64,000 nucleotides of DNA from contig NZ_VANU01000006.1 of NCBI RefSeq assembly GCF_005771535.1, positions 62,001-126,000 on the forward strand. The letters are read 5' to 3'. The DNA is from Arcobacter arenosus (GTDB lineage: Bacteria; Campylobacterota; Campylobacteria; Campylobacterales; Arcobacteraceae). Numbering within the stretch: the stretch's first letter is position 1; each line of letters starts with the position of its first letter. The notes below the pieces were generated by a model that had not been told where the DNA came from, did not search any database, and was given only the letters and a program-made list of their open reading frames with translations. The translations under genes were made by a program, and so were the position numbers. Shown here piece by piece: positions 26,254 to 35,532 of the stretch.

Positions 26254-26267
26254 GATTTTGAATCCGG
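26254..26267. repeat. attR core
   Basis: GATTTTGAATCCGG is identical to 1617-1630. To the right the sequence continues into the host tRNA 5' half; to the left it departs at once from the host stem sequence (CTA instead of CCG). Confidence 0.88.
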
Positions 26268-26294
26268 CGTGTTTACCAATTTCACCATAGCGGC
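26254..26294 (-). pseudogene. tRNA-Leu(CAA), 5' half, left by element insertion
   Basis: Read on the minus strand: acceptor GCCGCTA, the D arm GTG...CAC with TTGGTAAA, then the anticodon stem and loop GCCGGATTCAAAATC, after which the match to a tRNA stops. It pairs with the 3' half at 1573-1630 to rebuild one tRNA-Leu(CAA). The host tRNA promoter, further right, would still transcribe through this fragment into the element. Confidence 0.9.
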
Positions 26295-26369
26295 ACCTAA
26301 TAAATTAAGGATGAAATTTTATCCGTTATTTAATTAATTTATGTTTAATTTTTAAAAAATTAGGAATTA

Positions 26370-26401
26370 AAAAAGGGCCTATCTTTCGATAGACCCTTTT
26401 T
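26370..26401 (-). terminator. Terminator of the HU gene
   Basis: AAAAAGGG(C)CTATC-TTTC-GATAG(A)CCCTTTTT is a strong hairpin with one internal mismatch and T runs on both strands. It ends hup on the minus strand. Confidence 0.85.
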
Positions 26402-26422
26402 ATAATTATTAAGAAGTAGTAA

Positions 26423-26698
26423 TTATTTAGCTACTGCTTCTTTTAAAGCTTTACCAACTTTGAATTTTGCTACAGTTGTTGCTGGTACTGTAACAGTTTT
26501 GTCAGTTCCAGGAACTTTTGCAGTTCTCTCAGCTCTATCAGCAGTACTAAAAGTACCAAATCCGATGAAACTAACAGTTTCTTTTTTTACTAAAGTCTCA
26601 GTAATAGTATCTAATACAGCGTCAACTGCACCTTTAGCATCTTTTTTAGATAAACCAGCTTTTGCTGCAACTGCATCAATAAATTCAGCTTTGTTCAT
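26423..26698 (-). CDS. hup: DNA-binding protein HU
   Basis: The 91-residue product is full length for the HU/IHF family. It has MNKAEFIDAVAAKAGLSKKDA, the VSFIGFGTFSTADRAERTA saddle strand and the arm region ending in TVAKFKVGKALKEAV. HU dimers bend and compact the chromosome. AAGGAGT lies 11 bases before the ATG, and a strong terminator follows. It is the first intact host gene right of the element. The DNA-binding arm (about 55-72) has an Ala and Thr-rich tip. Confidence 0.95.
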   Translation of the reverse strand: MNKAEFIDAVAAKAGLSKKDAKGAVDAVLDTITETLVKKETVSFIGFGTFSTADRAERTAKVPGTDKTVTVPATTVAKFKVGKALKEAVAK

Positions 26699-26816
26699 AG
26701 AAGAACTCCTTGTGTAAGATTAAAATATCAGTAAACTTTATAGTATATTTCCTTTGAAATAGCTAAAACTAGGGGCTTTCATAACTTATTTTCTATAAAT
26801 ATAGAAAAAATTGTTA

Positions 26817-27392
26817 TTAATATGATGATTTTATGCTTAAAAGTCTGCAAGAGTTCTCTAAAATTGCTACTCTTTTAACTAAATTATTTATGTCTCTATC
26901 ATATACATATGTACCAATTCCTCTAATTACCATTACATGATTATTAGTTTCTTTCAGGTATTTTGTAATCTCTAAAGCATTTCTATCATACCAACTGTCG
27001 AAGTTACCAGGGTCATAAATATTGATTTTACCAAATGTAGTTTTACCGAAATAATCATCTAATATAATTTCATCATGGTCAAAGGTATAAGCTGTTGTAT
27101 AAATAGGAACACCAAAGGCAATATATTTTGCTTCGTGGATATTAGTATAAATAGTTGAATGTATATCTGATTCAATACTTGCAATATTCCATCTATAATC
27201 TTTTTTATTCATTGTTAGCTTACAAAATGATCTTTCATCCATTTCATCAAAAATCGCATCTGATGTATTTATAATAAATGAGTTATGGTCAACTTTTGCA
27301 GATATTGCACCATGATATATACCAAAGAAATTTTTTCTAAACATAGTAAGAGATAAATTGGATAAAAGTTTTACAGTATTTGGATCAATCAT
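26817..27392 (-). CDS. Class II aldolase/adducin-like protein
   Basis: The 191-residue product resembles the class II aldolase/adducin fold of FucA- and AraD-type enzymes: FFGIYHGAISAKVDHNSFIINTSDAIFD at the N-terminus and IRGIGTYVYDRDINNLVKRVAILENSC at the C-terminus. The usual triad of zinc histidines is not clearly complete; HGA and HE in NIHEAKYIAFG are candidates. It is divergent from rsmH with a short intergenic region. The sugar-phosphate substrate, if any, is unknown. Confidence 0.6.
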   Translation of the reverse strand: MIDPNTVKLLSNLSLTMFRKNFFGIYHGAISAKVDHNSFIINTSDAIFDEMDERSFCKLTMNKKDYRWNIASIESDIHSTIYTNIHEAKYIAFGVPIYTTAYTFDHDEIILDDYFGKTTFGKINIYDPGNFDSWYDRNALEITKYLKETNNHVMVIRGIGTYVYDRDINNLVKRVAILENSCRLLSIKSSY

Positions 27393-27478
27393 TATTAAAA
27401 AACCTTAAATAAAATTTTGGGTAGAATATTATATCAAATAGCGATTAAAATACTAAATTGCTTTAAAAGGCTTAATGA

Positions 27479-28381
27479 ATGGAAATACCACATATTCCAG
27501 TACTTTTTAATGAGGTTTTGGAAACTTTTAGTGAAATCAATGAAGGTTATATTATAGATTGTACAACTGGCTATGCGGGTCATAGTATCGGTTTAATAGA
27601 ACAAAATGAAAATATTCAACTAATTTGTAATGACCAAGATGAAGAAGCATTATTGTTTTCTAAAAAAAGATTAGAACCTTATAAAAATAGAGTTTTGTTC
27701 AATCAAGGAAATTTTGAACATGTAATTGAAACCTTTAGGGGATTTAATATAAAAGGAATTTTAGCAGATATTGGTGTATCATCTTTACAGCTTGATAAAA
27801 ATGAAAGAGGTTTTGGTTTTGATAGTGATACCCTTGATATGAGAATGGATCAAACAAAACCATTAGATGCTTCAGTTGTAGTAAATACTTACTCTCAACA
27901 TGAATTAGAAAGAGTTTTTCATGATTTAGGAGAGGTAAGAGAATATAAAAAAGTTGCTTCTTTAATTGTTAACAATAGACCATTCTCTTCTGCAAAAGAA
28001 CTTGCTGATTTTTTAGCAAAAAAAATGTCAAAGGGTAAAATACATCCAGCTACATTACCTTTTCAGGGAATTAGAATTGAAGTTAATGATGAACTTGGAG
28101 TATTAGAAAGACTTTTTGATTCTATTGAGGAGAATAAACCAAAGGATTGTATTATTGCAATTATTTCTTTCCACTCACTAGAAGATAGAATAGTAAAAAA
28201 CTATTTTAAAAAATGGAGTAAGTCTTGTGTTTGTCCAAAAGATGCATTTAGATGTGATTGTGGAAACAACCATGCTTTAGGAAAAATTTTAACAAAAAAG
28301 CCAATAGTTCCTACAAAAGAAGAGATTAGACAAAACCCAAGAAGTAGAAGTTCAAAATTAAGGGTTTTTAAATTTGACTAG
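27479..28381 (+). CDS. rsmH: 16S rRNA (cytosine-1402-N4) methyltransferase RsmH
   Basis: The 300-residue product starts IPHIPVLFNEVLETF and has the SAM-binding DCTTGYAGHS motif, ILADIGVSSLQLD, the ERGFGF segment, TLPFQGIRIEVNDEL and IISFHSLEDRIVKNYF, all RsmH hallmarks. It methylates N4 of C1402 in the ribosomal P site. AAAAGG lies 8 bases before the ATG. The ftsL-like gene overlaps its end, as in the conserved rsmH-ftsL cluster. Confidence 0.96.
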   Translation: MEIPHIPVLFNEVLETFSEINEGYIIDCTTGYAGHSIGLIEQNENIQLICNDQDEEALLFSKKRLEPYKNRVLFNQGNFEHVIETFRGFNIKGILADIGVSSLQLDKNERGFGFDSDTLDMRMDQTKPLDASVVVNTYSQHELERVFHDLGEVREYKKVASLIVNNRPFSSAKELADFLAKKMSKGKIHPATLPFQGIRIEVNDELGVLERLFDSIEENKPKDCIIAIISFHSLEDRIVKNYFKKWSKSCVCPKDAFRCDCGNNHALGKILTKKPIVPTKEEIRQNPRSRSSKLRVFKFD

Positions 28382-28643
28382 ATTAAATGCAAAAAATTCA
28401 ATACTTATTGTTTTCGGTATTTTATTAATTGCTTTGATTTTATTTGTACCTAAATTATATATCATGAATAATATATATTATAAAAGTAAGGATATAAATA
28501 AATTATATGCCCATTATATTTCATTGAAAGAGGAAAATAAATTCCTTGCTCAGCAATTAGAGGATATGAAATTTAAAAACCAAGTTGAAGATTCACTTTT
28601 AATTTATTCAATAGAAGAAGCAAACGGAACAAAAATCAAATGA
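28374..28643 (+). CDS. ftsL: FtsL-like cell-division protein
   Basis: The 89-residue product has a short cytoplasmic start, one transmembrane helix (SILIVFGILLIALILFVP, about 9-26) and a coiled-coil periplasmic part (INKLYAHYISLKEENKFLAQQLEDM). That layout and the place right after rsmH are those of FtsL, which joins FtsB and FtsQ at the septum. The start is a TTG overlapping rsmH by 8 bases; no in-frame ATG is near. It overlaps the RND gene (ATGA). The primary sequence alone would not prove FtsL. Confidence 0.7.
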   Translation: MTRLNAKNSILIVFGILLIALILFVPKLYIMNNIYYKSKDINKLYAHYISLKEENKFLAQQLEDMKFKNQVEDSLLIYSIEEANGTKIK

Positions 28644-31600
28644 TAAAAACAATTATTGAGTTCGGACTTAAAAAGCCAATACTAAACCATTTTTTACTTT
28701 TCTTTATTTTTATACTATCAGTATTCGCTTATTTCCAAATCCCAAAAGAGATATTCCCGCCATCAAATATGGATGCGGTTACAATAACTGGGACTTATGC
28801 AGGAGCAAGTTCCGATTTACTTGATAAAATTGCAGTTGAAGATATTGAAGATGAACTATTAAGTGTAGGGGAAGTTGATAAAATAACATCGGTTATTAAA
28901 AATGGATATTTTACTATAACTGCTGAATTAAAGCAGGGTGAAGATTCAAATTTAGTAGTAGATGATATAAAAGATATTGTTACAAAAGTTAAAACTAATT
29001 TGCCATCAGACATGGATGAGCCAATAGTTAAAAATATGATTCATAATTTTCCTTTGATTACTGTTGCTGTTTATTCAAAAAACAATACCTCAAAAGAAGA
29101 GTTATTAGATATTGCTGATGATGTTAAATCAAAAATACAGCAATTAAAAGATTTAGAAAATGTTAGTGTTTTAGGAAAAAGTGATAAAGAGTTACATATC
29201 ATTTTTAATGAATCTAAAATTGAAGCTTTTAATCTATCTAATACAGCTGTTATTAGTGCTATTCAATCATTAAGTACAATATTTCCCGTGGGGATTATTA
29301 AAGATACTTCAAGACATTATTATTTAAGTACTTTTAATGGTGAAAAAGATGTAGAAACTATTAAAAATACAATAATAAAAGTTGGAGAAACTAAACTTAG
29401 AATAAAAGATATAGCAGATATAACTTATACATATGGAGATGTTCAAGATAAGTCTCACTTTAATGGTGAAAGAAATGTAGCTGTTAGTATTAGTAAAAGC
29501 GAAGAGGGTGATGCAATTGATTTAGTAAAGCAAATTAAGGAAATTACAAAAGAGTTTGAAAAGCAATATACAAATGTGCAATTTGATACATATATTGATA
29601 CTTCTATTTGGGTTAAGAATAGACTTAACACAGTAGTTTCAAATATCTTATTTGGTCTTGTACTTTTATTTATTGCCTTATTGTTATTTATTAATGTGAG
29701 AATTGCTTTAGTTATTGCAATAGGTATCCCAACTTCATTTATGATAGGACTTATCTCTGCTGATGCTTTAGGGTATAGTTTAAATATGTTATCTCTTCTT
29801 GGGGCATTAATAGCTTTAGGGATGTTAGTTGATGAAGCAATTGTTGTTGGGGAAAATATCTATAGACATATGGAGATGGGTAAAGATAAATTTGAAGCTG
29901 CTCGTGATGGTGCAATAGAGATGTACCCTGCTGTTTTAACTGCAACAGCTACAACAATATTTGCTTTTTTACCAATTTTACTTATGACTGGTCAAACTGG
30001 TAAATTTATGCAAATCTTACCAATCATGATATCAATATTATTACTTAGTTCTCTTATTGAAGCATTTTTCTTTTTACCTTTACATGCCAATCAACTACTA
30101 ACGGTTAGCCATGAAGATAGAAAGTCTCATAAGGTTTGGGATTTCAATAAAAATCTCTACAGGAATATTTTATCTTATCTATTAAAAGGTAGGTTTTTAG
30201 CTTTGATAATTTTTGTTTTTGCAATATTTGCATCAACTTTTATTCTTATTAAATCTTCAAAATTTCAATTTTTACCAGATTTTGATTCTACACAGATTTA
30301 TATAACTGGTTCAGTTGGTGTTGGTAAAAAAATTGAACAGACTGAACAAACAGTATTTGAATTGGAAAAACAACTTTTAAATACACTTGATTTTAAAACC
30401 GAAATCCAATCAGTTAGTTCTGTTACAGGAATGAAACTTGATGGACAAAATCAACCTCAGTATGAAGAGTTTTATTTTCAGATATTTGTTAATTTATATG
30501 AAAGAGCACCACAAAATAGTTTTGAAAAATATATAAATCCATATCTTTCTCCTAAATATGATGATAAAGATATGATTAGAAGTAATAGTGCTCAAGATAT
30601 AGAGAGAATAGTAAAAGATAAGTTACAAAAATATATAAACTCAGGTGATTTTGATGAGCTAAAAGTATTTGTACCAAAGGCGGGGATTGTTAAAAATGAT
30701 TTAGAATTAGCTGTCTCAGGAGATAATAATGAGGTTAGAAAAATTGCACAAATACTTAAAGATGAATTAGCTAAGATTAAAGGTGTATCAAATATAGCTG
30801 ATGATTCTTTAACAGGAAATTATGAACTTAAATTTAAAGTAAATGCATATGGTTATGAATTAGGTTTTTCAGAAGAATCAATATTAAGTGAACTTAGACC
30901 TTTATATTTTAAAGGTACTTATTCAAAAATGTTTGATGATAAAGGAATTATTGATATTGTATTTAAAAGTAAAAATAAAGATGAATTAAAATCTTTAAAT
31001 TCCTTTGAAGTTACTGTTCCTGGAACTAATCAAAAAGTATTATTATCTCAAGTTGCTGATTTTATTAAAGTTCCTGCATACTCGCAAATTTTTAAAGAAA
31101 ACAATAAGAGAATTACAAGTGTTACAGCATCATTTACTAATACAACCTCTAGTGATGTTTTTGACAAATTAAATCCTGTATTAGAAGATTTAAAAACAAA
31201 AACAAATGTAAGTATTGATGTAAAAGGTGAGCAAGAAGAGAATGAAAAAGTAAAAAAAGAGATGGCTCAAGCTGCCTTAATGGCTATCATTTTAATTTTT
31301 ATTGCCTTAGTATGGATGTTTGATTCTATGATTAAACCTCTTATCATAATAAGCACCATTCCTTTATCTATTTTAGGTGTTTATTTTGGACATTTTATTA
31401 TGGGTGTAAATATAACAATGCCAAGTTTAATTGGTATGGTTGGACTTGCTGGTGTAATTGTAAATGATGGTATTATTATGATGGATTTCATTAAAAAAGC
31501 TAAAAATTTAGAAGAGTTAAAAGACTATGCAGTTTTAAGACTTAGACCTATTTTATTAACTTCTATTACAACTGTATTAGGTTTGAGTACATTGATATTT

Positions 31601-31732
31601 TTTGCTTCAGGTCAAGCTTTGATTTTACAACCAATGGCCTTGTCATTAGGATATGGAATATTATGGGCAACAATTTTAAATCTTTATTATGTACCAATGG
31701 TTTATAGACTTATTTATTTAAGAAAAAGTTAA
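28640..31732 (+). CDS. RND-family efflux permease
   Basis: The 1030-residue product is full length for AcrB/MdtB-type RND pumps. It has a first helix near 15-35, a large periplasmic loop, helices around 335-470 with GMLVDEAIVVGENIYRHME (motif with paired acidic residues), a second loop and a final helix bundle with GLAGVIVNDGIIMMDFIKKA. It uses the proton gradient to export substrates. No membrane-fusion or outer-membrane partner gene is adjacent, and it is translationally coupled to ftsL, which is unusual. Substrate is unknown. Confidence 0.9.
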   Translation: MIKTIIEFGLKKPILNHFLLFFIFILSVFAYFQIPKEIFPPSNMDAVTITGTYAGASSDLLDKIAVEDIEDELLSVGEVDKITSVIKNGYFTITAELKQGEDSNLVVDDIKDIVTKVKTNLPSDMDEPIVKNMIHNFPLITVAVYSKNNTSKEELLDIADDVKSKIQQLKDLENVSVLGKSDKELHIIFNESKIEAFNLSNTAVISAIQSLSTIFPVGIIKDTSRHYYLSTFNGEKDVETIKNTIIKVGETKLRIKDIADITYTYGDVQDKSHFNGERNVAVSISKSEEGDAIDLVKQIKEITKEFEKQYTNVQFDTYIDTSIWVKNRLNTVVSNILFGLVLLFIALLLFINVRIALVIAIGIPTSFMIGLISADALGYSLNMLSLLGALIALGMLVDEAIVVGENIYRHMEMGKDKFEAARDGAIEMYPAVLTATATTIFAFLPILLMTGQTGKFMQILPIMISILLLSSLIEAFFFLPLHANQLLTVSHEDRKSHKVWDFNKNLYRNILSYLLKGRFLALIIFVFAIFASTFILIKSSKFQFLPDFDSTQIYITGSVGVGKKIEQTEQTVFELEKQLLNTLDFKTEIQSVSSVTGMKLDGQNQPQYEEFYFQIFVNLYERAPQNSFEKYINPYLSPKYDDKDMIRSNSAQDIERIVKDKLQKYINSGDFDELKVFVPKAGIVKNDLELAVSGDNNEVRKIAQILKDELAKIKGVSNIADDSLTGNYELKFKVNAYGYELGFSEESILSELRPLYFKGTYSKMFDDKGIIDIVFKSKNKDELKSLNSFEVTVPGTNQKVLLSQVADFIKVPAYSQIFKENNKRITSVTASFTNTTSSDVFDKLNPVLEDLKTKTNVSIDVKGEQEENEKVKKEMAQAALMAIILIFIALVWMFDSMIKPLIIISTIPLSILGVYFGHFIMGVNITMPSLIGMVGLAGVIVNDGIIMMDFIKKAKNLEELKDYAVLRLRPILLTSITTVLGLSTLIFFASGQALILQPMALSLGYGILWATILNLYYVPMVYRLIYLRKS

Positions 31733-31736
31733 TGGT

Positions 31737-32486
31737 ATGCAAAATAGATATGCGGCTGATATTGGAGATTTTGGTAAGTTTCATCTATTAAGAACACTTT
31801 TTAATCACAACAGTTATAAACTAAAACAAATTTGGTATATGTATCCAGATGAATCACACAATAGTGATGGGATGTATATTAATTATTTTGATAAAGTAAA
31901 AGATATTGATATAGATTTAGAAAACTCTTTTAAGAAGCTTGTTAGTGGGCAAAGAAGTGTAAAAGCTTTGGAGAATTTAAATCTTTTACCTAACTGCGAA
32001 TATTTTTCAAAGTATGTAAACAAAAATGGAAAAGATAGATTAGATTTTAGAAAAGAGTGGTTTTTAGAAGCTTTAAGATTTTCAAAAGATGCTGATTTTA
32101 TTTTTGTTGATCCTGACAATGGGATTGCAACAAAAATTAAAAAAGAGGAAAAAGATATTGAATTATTAACATTTGATAGTTTTTCAAAAAAAGTAAAAGC
32201 AGGAAAATATATCTTTTTTGATGAGATTGAACAGCTATATAATGTTGGAAGATCAGTTGTCGTTTATCATCATCTAAACCGTTCAATGCCCCATGATAAT
32301 CAAATTAAAATCATAAAAGAGAAGCTAGAAAATAGGTTTTTTAAAGTTATTGCCATAAAACATAAACCCTATTCGCCAAGGGTTTATTTTTTTATATTAA
32401 AAGATAAATATATTCACTATTTTTCTAAAAATGCCCTTGAAAAGTTTCATAAAAACTTTAGTCATCATTGGCAGATTTTTTTATAA
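31737..32486 (+). CDS. Conserved protein of the NRYxxDIGDFGK type
   Basis: The 249-residue product begins MQNRYAADIGDFGKFHLLR and has FIFVDPDNGI (near 122) and IFFDEIEQL (near 160). It is a pattern I recall from uncharacterised proteins in many bacteria. The VDPDNG strand resembles the catalytic strand of some RNA methyltransferases such as RlmJ, so a nucleotide-related enzyme is possible but unproven. It starts 5 bases after the RND gene. Its end overlaps the convergent epimerase gene by 29 bases. Confidence 0.6.
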   Translation: MQNRYAADIGDFGKFHLLRTLFNHNSYKLKQIWYMYPDESHNSDGMYINYFDKVKDIDIDLENSFKKLVSGQRSVKALENLNLLPNCEYFSKYVNKNGKDRLDFRKEWFLEALRFSKDADFIFVDPDNGIATKIKKEEKDIELLTFDSFSKKVKAGKYIFFDEIEQLYNVGRSVVVYHHLNRSMPHDNQIKIIKEKLENRFFKVIAIKHKPYSPRVYFFILKDKYIHYFSKNALEKFHKNFSHHWQIFL

Positions 32487-33882
32487 TTGAATCTATCATA
32501 TTATTAAAAACTAAATAATGAATAGGGATTAAACTATACCAATACAATCTACCAAAAACACCTTTTGGATAATAATAAGCTGATTGAATTAGTTTATTAT
32601 CTTCAATTTTAAACTCTAACCATGCAAGACCTGGAAGTTTCATTTGAGCAAAAAGTAAAAGTCTTTCATTCTCTTTAATATCAACAACTTTCCAAAAGTC
32701 CAATGACTCACCAATTCTTAAATCATTTTGGCTTCTTCTTCCTCTTTTTAGTCCAACCCCACCAATTAATTTATCTAAAACTCCTCTTATTTCCCAAAGA
32801 AAATCATAGGCAAACCAACCATTTTTGCCACCAATTGAGATAAAACTTTTGTATATAGCTTCCTTACTAATATTTTTTATCGTTCTTTCTTTTCTATCTA
32901 CAAAAATTGCATCAGCAATTTCTTGAGTATGATTTTGCTCCCAAATTCTTCCACCAGTATCACTCCATCTACTAATTACTTGATTTGATTTTATCTCTTT
33001 AATCGCTTTTTTTACAGCCTCTTTATAACTTATTGGTTTTATATTTGGAAAATATTTTTCTGCATTGTTATTTTGAATTACAACTTCAGATTTTAATCCT
33101 TCAATTAAAGCTTTTGCAACGGTAAATTGTACAGGAGTAAATAGATTTAACCAATAAGATGAAAGTGTAATTGATAAAAAAGGTAGGGGGATTATTATCC
33201 TTTTTAACTCTAAAGCTTCAGCTGTTTGTATCATCATATCTTTATAGGTAAGTTGTTCACTTCCAATATCTACAACTAAATTTTCTTTTGATTCTAAATC
33301 TATAGATTGTTCTAAATAGTTTAAAACATCATCAACACCTATTGCTTGCGTTTTAGTATAAACCCATTTAGGTGTAGTCATAATAGGAAGTTTTTCAGTT
33401 AAGTTTCTAATTATCTCAAAACTTGTACTCCCTGAACCAATTATAACCCCAGCTCTAATCCATATAGTTTGTACTTTTTTAGATGAAGAAAGAACTTCAC
33501 CAGTTTCAATTCTACTTAGTAGATGTTCACTTGTATTTTCATTTTTCACACCTAAGCCACCAAGGTATATCACTCTTTTTACACCACATTTCTCAGCAGC
33601 TTCTATAAAATTTTTAGCTGAGATTTTATCTAAATCTTTATAGTTTTTATTATTAAGTGAATGAATTAGATAAAAAGCTGTATCAACACCTTGCAAGGCG
33701 ATTTCAAGTTTTTCTTTGTCAAAAGTATCCCCTTCAAAAACTTCAAAACTATTTAAAGTTAAGTTTGAGTGAGATTTTTTATTTCGTACAAAAATTTTTA
33801 AGTCTATATCATCTCTGTTTGATAGTCTTTGTTTTAATCTTCTTCCAATATATCCTGTTGAGCCTGTTAACAAAACTTTCAT
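32458..33882 (-). CDS. SDR-type NAD(P)-binding protein fused to DUF2867
   Basis: The 474-residue product starts with a Rossmann NAD(P) motif, LLTGSTGYIGRRL, and NmrA/epimerase features (YLIHSLNNKNY, IYLGGLGV, IRAGVIIGSGS) over about 290 residues. The C-terminal 170 residues match the DUF2867 pattern: GWFAYDFLWEIRGVLDKLIGG, LRIGESLDFWKV, GRLYWYSLIPIHYLVF. These fusions are common and largely uncharacterised. AAGGA precedes the ATG. The gene pair 31737/32458 is convergent and overlapping. Confidence 0.85.
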   Translation of the reverse strand: MKVLLTGSTGYIGRRLKQRLSNRDDIDLKIFVRNKKSHSNLTLNSFEVFEGDTFDKEKLEIALQGVDTAFYLIHSLNNKNYKDLDKISAKNFIEAAEKCGVKRVIYLGGLGVKNENTSEHLLSRIETGEVLSSSKKVQTIWIRAGVIIGSGSTSFEIIRNLTEKLPIMTTPKWVYTKTQAIGVDDVLNYLEQSIDLESKENLVVDIGSEQLTYKDMMIQTAEALELKRIIIPLPFLSITLSSYWLNLFTPVQFTVAKALIEGLKSEVVIQNNNAEKYFPNIKPISYKEAVKKAIKEIKSNQVISRWSDTGGRIWEQNHTQEIADAIFVDRKERTIKNISKEAIYKSFISIGGKNGWFAYDFLWEIRGVLDKLIGGVGLKRGRRSQNDLRIGESLDFWKVVDIKENERLLLFAQMKLPGLAWLEFKIEDNKLIQSAYYYPKGVFGRLYWYSLIPIHYLVFNNMIDSIIKKSANDD

Positions 33883-33953
33883 GATAAATCCTTATTTTTT
33901 CTAAGTTTACCATTAGTTATACTATCTTGGTATCTACTTTTTGTACTTTAATA

Positions 33954-34943
33954 CTATTTTTTAATCAATTGAGATTTTGCCTTAGAGTTATTATATGAAT
34001 TTACAGATATTCTTTCAATTGCATTATCAATAAGGACTAAATCTTCATTATTAGTACAAATATCTTTTGCCTCAAAATAATATTTTCTAGCTTTTGTAAA
34101 TAAGCTTTGATTTTCATAAGTTAAAGCTAAATTATATAAAACCTCATAAGAGCTTGAATTTAATTGTTCATTTAGAATAATAAGCTTTTCTTGTGCAATA
34201 TTAGTTAAATTTTTTTCTAACAGTTCTACAATATTCTCAAAACTTTTTATCATAGTATCTGGATAGTTTTTATTATCAAAGTTTGAAAAGAATTTAACCT
34301 TTGTGTATGAATAATGGGGAGATATATCATTAATTGCTTTTGATGCTATCTCTTTTGCTATGTCTATATTCATTGGGTCAGTTGAGTTGTTTTTGACTCT
34401 ATTTACATTTAAAAAATATTCAGTAAAAAATCTTCTGTTGTAATTACAATCTATATTTTGTTTATGACCTTTGTAAATTTTAGAAAAAAGAGCTGTTTCA
34501 TTATAATCTAAAACATCAATTTTGGTTTGTACATAATAATCTTTTCTTTCACATGGAATTTTAATTTTTTTATATCTTACACACTTATCGGTTCTTTTTT
34601 TATCTTTATATTCAAATTCAACACATCTAGTATAATCTACATCATCTTCATAGTAATAACTAAAATGTATTGAAGAATCTAATACCTCTCCCGTTATTAT
34701 TGCATCAACATTTTTATAAGTTGGTTTAAGGGTAAAAACTCTTTTATTCTCAACTATTTTATTAACAATTTGTTCTTCAATATAATTTGTTTGATTAATA
34801 TTGTCATTTATAAACTTCTCTAATATGACATCATGAACTCTTATATTAGAAATTTGCGATGGTTGCAAAGACTTTATAGTAACTGTTTTATTAGAACAAC
34901 CTAATAAAAATAGTGTCAGAAATAAAATAAAATATATTTTCAT
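33954..34943 (-). CDS. Lipoprotein with TPR-like C-terminus
   Basis: The 329-residue product has a lipobox (LFLLGCSNK, Cys16). A beta-rich middle domain includes an unusual cysteine-rich stretch (RCVEFEYKDKKRTDKCVRYKK then IPCERK). The C-terminal helices (EVLYNLALTYENQSLFTKARKYYFEAKDICTNN) form at least one TPR. It should sit at the outer or inner membrane facing the periplasm. It is divergent from the RraA-like gene. Function is unknown; the fold suggests envelope assembly or protein binding. Confidence 0.7.
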   Translation of the reverse strand: MKIYFILFLTLFLLGCSNKTVTIKSLQPSQISNIRVHDVILEKFINDNINQTNYIEEQIVNKIVENKRVFTLKPTYKNVDAIITGEVLDSSIHFSYYYEDDVDYTRCVEFEYKDKKRTDKCVRYKKIKIPCERKDYYVQTKIDVLDYNETALFSKIYKGHKQNIDCNYNRRFFTEYFLNVNRVKNNSTDPMNIDIAKEIASKAINDISPHYSYTKVKFFSNFDNKNYPDTMIKSFENIVELLEKNLTNIAQEKLIILNEQLNSSSYEVLYNLALTYENQSLFTKARKYYFEAKDICTNNEDLVLIDNAIERISVNSYNNSKAKSQLIKK

Positions 34944-35052
34944 CTTTCTCTCTTTTGTTTTTTCTATTTTAAAAGTTTATTGTATAGAAAAAGTGATTTT
35001 AATAACATTTTAGAGATAATTGAAGCCTAAAAAAGAAATAAGGATATATTAT

Positions 35053-35532
35053 ATGGAATTTTTTACTGCTGATATTTGTGATGAACATGCCGATAAAGTT
35101 CATGTATTAGACAACGAATTTAAAAATTATGGGGCAAAAGATAAAATTTGTGGAACTGTAGTAACTTTAAAGCTTGATAGAAATAATAGTGAATTGGTTA
35201 AATTATTAAGAGATGAAGATGGAACAGGAAAAATTGTAGTGGTTGATGTTGAAGAGGAATATTATGCCGTTGTGGGTGAAAATTTAATGAAGTTTGCACA
35301 CAATAATAATTTTGAGGGTATTATTGTAAATGGTTATATAAGAGACACTTTTCAAATAAAAGATATCCCTGTTGCACTTTTTGCTAGGGGAACTTGTCCA
35401 AGAAAGTATATCCCTGTTACTCAAGGTCAAAGAAATATTGAATTGTCTTTTTGTGGTGTTCAGTTTAATGATGGTGATTATATTTATGCTGATACAGATG
35501 GTATCATCCTTTCAAAAGAAAAAATTGTTTAA
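35053..35532 (+). CDS. RraA-like protein
   Basis: The 159-residue product has the RraA-fold motifs: FFTADICDEHADKVHVLD, a GTVVTLK strand, VVDVEE, the GIIVNGYIRDT signature with Arg and Asp, and PVALFARGTCPRK, then GDYIYADTDGIIL at the end. The family includes RNase E inhibitors and metal-dependent aldolases such as HMG/CHA aldolase; specificity is unclear. ATG 35053 is chosen because AGGA lies 8 bases before it. It is immediately followed by the gamma-glutamylcyclotransferase-like gene. Confidence 0.85.
   Translation: MEFFTADICDEHADKVHVLDNEFKNYGAKDKICGTVVTLKLDRNNSELVKLLRDEDGTGKIVVVDVEEEYYAVVGENLMKFAHNNNFEGIIVNGYIRDTFQIKDIPVALFARGTCPRKYIPVTQGQRNIELSFCGVQFNDGDYIYADTDGIILSKEKIV

Larger units (their letters stand above)
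1617..26267. mobile_element. Integrated mobilizable element inserted in tRNA-Leu(CAA)
   Basis: The two halves of one tRNA-Leu gene lie 24.6 kb apart, each ending in the same 14-bp core, GATTTTGAATCCGG. A tyrosine integrase starts about 150 bases inside the left end. Between the ends are an excisionase-like protein, a ParA-like ATPase, a MOBF relaxase, a coupling protein, and defence- and repair-type cargo. No VirB-type mating-pair genes are present, so by the usual definitions this is an integrative mobilizable element (IME) needing a helper secretion system, not a self-transmissible ICE. Coordinates run from the first base of the left core to the last base of the right core. Confidence 0.9.

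Noticed and set aside
26460-26717. 85-codon open frame opposite the HU gene
   Set aside because: It is fully antisense to hup, which has a strong family match, ribosome site and terminator. The antisense frame shows no domain.
32458-32486. 29-base overlap of convergent genes as a frameshift or annotation error
   Set aside because: Both C-termini look natural for their families and both frames are open to clear stops; convergent overlaps of this size occur in compact genomes.
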